This document shows, piece after piece, positions 11,405 to 12,838 of a stretch of 12,838 nucleotides of DNA. The notes under the pieces are model-generated. The model was not told the DNA's origin, made no database searches, and saw only the letters and a list, made by a program, of their open reading frames with translations. The translations under genes and the position numbers were made by a program. Each line of letters starts with the position of its first letter. Position 1 is the stretch's first letter. The stretch is taken from the NCBI GenBank assembly GCA_902388545.1, contig CABMPS010000040.1, positions 1 to 12,838 on the forward strand. The letters run 5' to 3'. The DNA is from an uncultured Collinsella sp. (GTDB taxonomy: Bacteria > Actinomycetota > Coriobacteriia > Coriobacteriales > Coriobacteriaceae).

Positions 11405-12838
11405 ATGTCTGAAAAGCGCCGTACCTTTGCCGTCATCGACGGCAACTCGCTCATGCATCGCGCCTTCCACGCCGTGCCGCCGACCATGAACGCGCCGGAC
11501 GGTCGCCCCACCAACGCGATCTTTGGTTTTCTGAACATGTTCCTCAAGATGATCGATGCCTTTAATCCCGACGGCGTTGTCGTGGCGTTTGACAAGGGCA
11601 AGCCGCGCGTGCGTATGGAGATGCTGCCGCAGTACAAGGCGCAGCGCCCGCCCATGGATCCCGACCTGCACGCGCAGTTCCCCATGATCAAGGAGCTGCT
11701 CGCCGCGCTCAACGTGCCGATTCTGCAGTCCGAGGGCTGGGAAGGCGACGATATCCTGGGAACCATGGCGCGCCTGGGCGAGGAGGCCGGCTGCGACATG
11801 CTGCTGGTGACCGGCGACCGCGACATGTATCAGCTCGTGACCGAGCACGTCAACGTGGTCTCGACTCGCAAGGGCCTGTCCGACGTGGCGATCATGACGC
11901 CCGAGAGCGTGGACGACCTGTATCACGGCATCACGCCGGCGCTCGTGCCCGATTTTTACGGTCTGAAGGGCGATACGTCGGACAACATTCCCGGCGTACC
12001 GGGCATCGGCCCCAAAAAGGCGAGTGCGCTCATCGCGCAGTACGGCAGCCTTGACGAGGTCATCGCGCATGCTGACGAGGTCAAGGGCAAGATGGGAGAA
12101 AACCTGCGCGCACACATCGACGACGCGCTGCTGAGCCGTAAGGTGGCGACCATCCGCACCGATGCACCCGTTGAGCTCGATTTTGAGGCGACGTCCTTCC
12201 CGGCGTTTTCCGCCGATGAGGTTTCCGCGGCGCTGGGCACGCTTGGTATCACCGCCATGCAGAACCGTTTCTTGGCGCTGATCGGCGGCGAGGGCGGGGC
12301 AGCTGCCAGCACGTTTGAGATTCCCGCCGTTTTGCGCGCAGCCGCCGGCGATGCTGGCGCGCTTGGTGCCGTTGCGGCTGAGGTCTCCCGCGTGATTGAT
12401 GCCGGCGAGTGGGTCGCCGCCGTGGTGGACGATGACAAGGAAGAGGGCGCGCTCTTTGGGCTGACGCGCACGCTGTGGTTGGCGACGTCCAAGGGCCTGT
12501 TTGCGCTCGAGGAGGGCGACAGCGGTGCGGCGGCTGAGGTTGAGGGCTTCAACTTCGCCCACGGCGTGATTGCCGGCGTGCTCGCGCGTCTGTTTATGGA
12601 AGGCCGTGTGGCGAGCCCGGATATGAAGGCGCTTCTGCATGAGCTTTCGCCCATCGATTCTTCTGAGCTCGAGCTCATGGATCCGCTGGCAGTCGATTCC
12701 ACGCGCATCTTCGATACCGTTGTTGCCGCCTACCTGTTGGATTCCGACCGCTCCGAGTTTGACGAGGTGTATCTGGCCGATACGTATCTGCAGATGGCGC
12801 TGCCTGCGGCGCGCGGCGCAGAGGGTGCTGGCGAGGAC
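11405..12838 (+). CDS. polA: DNA polymerase I, N-terminal 478 residues (cut by window edge)
   Basis: The frame is open from the ATG at 11405 to the window edge. Residues 1-290 are a complete 5' nuclease (FEN-like) domain: VIDGNS with D12, VAFDKG with D63, GWEGDDILG with E113-D115-D116, VTGDRDMYQL with D138 and D140, and LKGDTSDNIPGVPGIGPKKA with D190 and D193, followed by the helix-hairpin-helix. All metal ligands known in E. coli Pol I are present. Residues about 310-478 match the 3'-5' exonuclease region only loosely. The place of FDTET reads VVDDDK, and the second metal block is not recognisable, so proofreading is probably lost, as in many Gram-positive Pol I. The polymerase domain (about 400 residues) lies beyond the window. 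The enzyme removes RNA primers and fills repair gaps. GAGG lies about 8 bases before the ATG. Confidence 0.96.
   Translation, partial: MSEKRRTFAVIDGNSLMHRAFHAVPPTMNAPDGRPTNAIFGFLNMFLKMIDAFNPDGVVVAFDKGKPRVRMEMLPQYKAQRPPMDPDLHAQFPMIKELLAALNVPILQSEGWEGDDILGTMARLGEEAGCDMLLVTGDRDMYQLVTEHVNVVSTRKGLSDVAIMTPESVDDLYHGITPALVPDFYGLKGDTSDNIPGVPGIGPKKASALIAQYGSLDEVIAHADEVKGKMGENLRAHIDDALLSRKVATIRTDAPVELDFEATSFPAFSADEVSAALGTLGITAMQNRFLALIGGEGGAAASTFEIPAVLRAAAGDAGALGAVAAEVSRVIDAGEWVAAVVDDDKEEGALFGLTRTLWLATSKGLFALEEGDSGAAAEVEGFNFAHGVIAGVLARLFMEGRVASPDMKALLHELSPIDSSELELMDPLAVDSTRIFDTVVAAYLLDSDRSEFDEVYLADTYLQMALPAARGAEGAGED

Noticed and set aside
11294..12640. A 448-codon open frame on the minus strand opposite polA
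   Set aside because: It mirrors the codon pattern of polA, has an Arg/His-rich composition and no recognisable domain.

Overview
The window reads as chromosomal, housekeeping-rich DNA from a high-GC member of the Actinomycetota. The best guess is a gut Coriobacteriia of the Collinsella type. This rests on the GC-rich third codon positions, the gene content (PiT/DUF47 pair, short-form ThiC, M18 aminopeptidase, YaaA) and the style of the promoters. It is inference, because there is no rRNA in the window. I see no prophage, insertion sequence, CRISPR array or tRNA.

Layout. Positions 1-1639 (minus strand) hold a phosphate-uptake pair: a PiT-family transporter followed by its DUF47/PhoU-like partner, which is cut by the left edge. 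Positions 1853-2228 (plus) hold a small orphan gene behind a LexA/SOS-type operator; its mRNA is probably leaderless. Positions 2309-5707 (plus) hold four genes that look mostly independently transcribed: a Bax inhibitor-1 family membrane protein, a PARG-like macrodomain protein with an altered catalytic motif and charged tails, an SGNH/GDSL hydrolase, and a pentapeptide-repeat protein. Hairpin terminators separate most of them. Positions 5853-8297 (minus) are a thiamine-pyrimidine unit: a TPP riboswitch, thiC, then thiD. ThiC makes HMP-phosphate and ThiD phosphorylates it to HMP-diphosphate, with feedback from TPP. A small membrane-anchored protein of unknown function (8366-8887, plus) diverges from the riboswitch promoter.

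Positions 8928-9737 (minus) encode YaaA (DUF328, peroxide stress) and 9841-11238 (minus) an M18 aminopeptidase; a long near-perfect inverted repeat lies between them. From 11405 to the right edge (plus) is the first half of DNA polymerase I: an intact 5' nuclease domain and what looks like a degenerate 3'-5' exonuclease region. The polymerase domain lies outside the window.

The parts most worth a second look are the SOS-type promoter with an apparently leaderless start, the PARG-like protein whose QEE signature reads QEA, and three large intergenic stem-loops that could be terminators or dispersed repeats. No gap between genes exceeds 300 bases; the longest is 1640-1889. I see no clearly new multi-gene system here.
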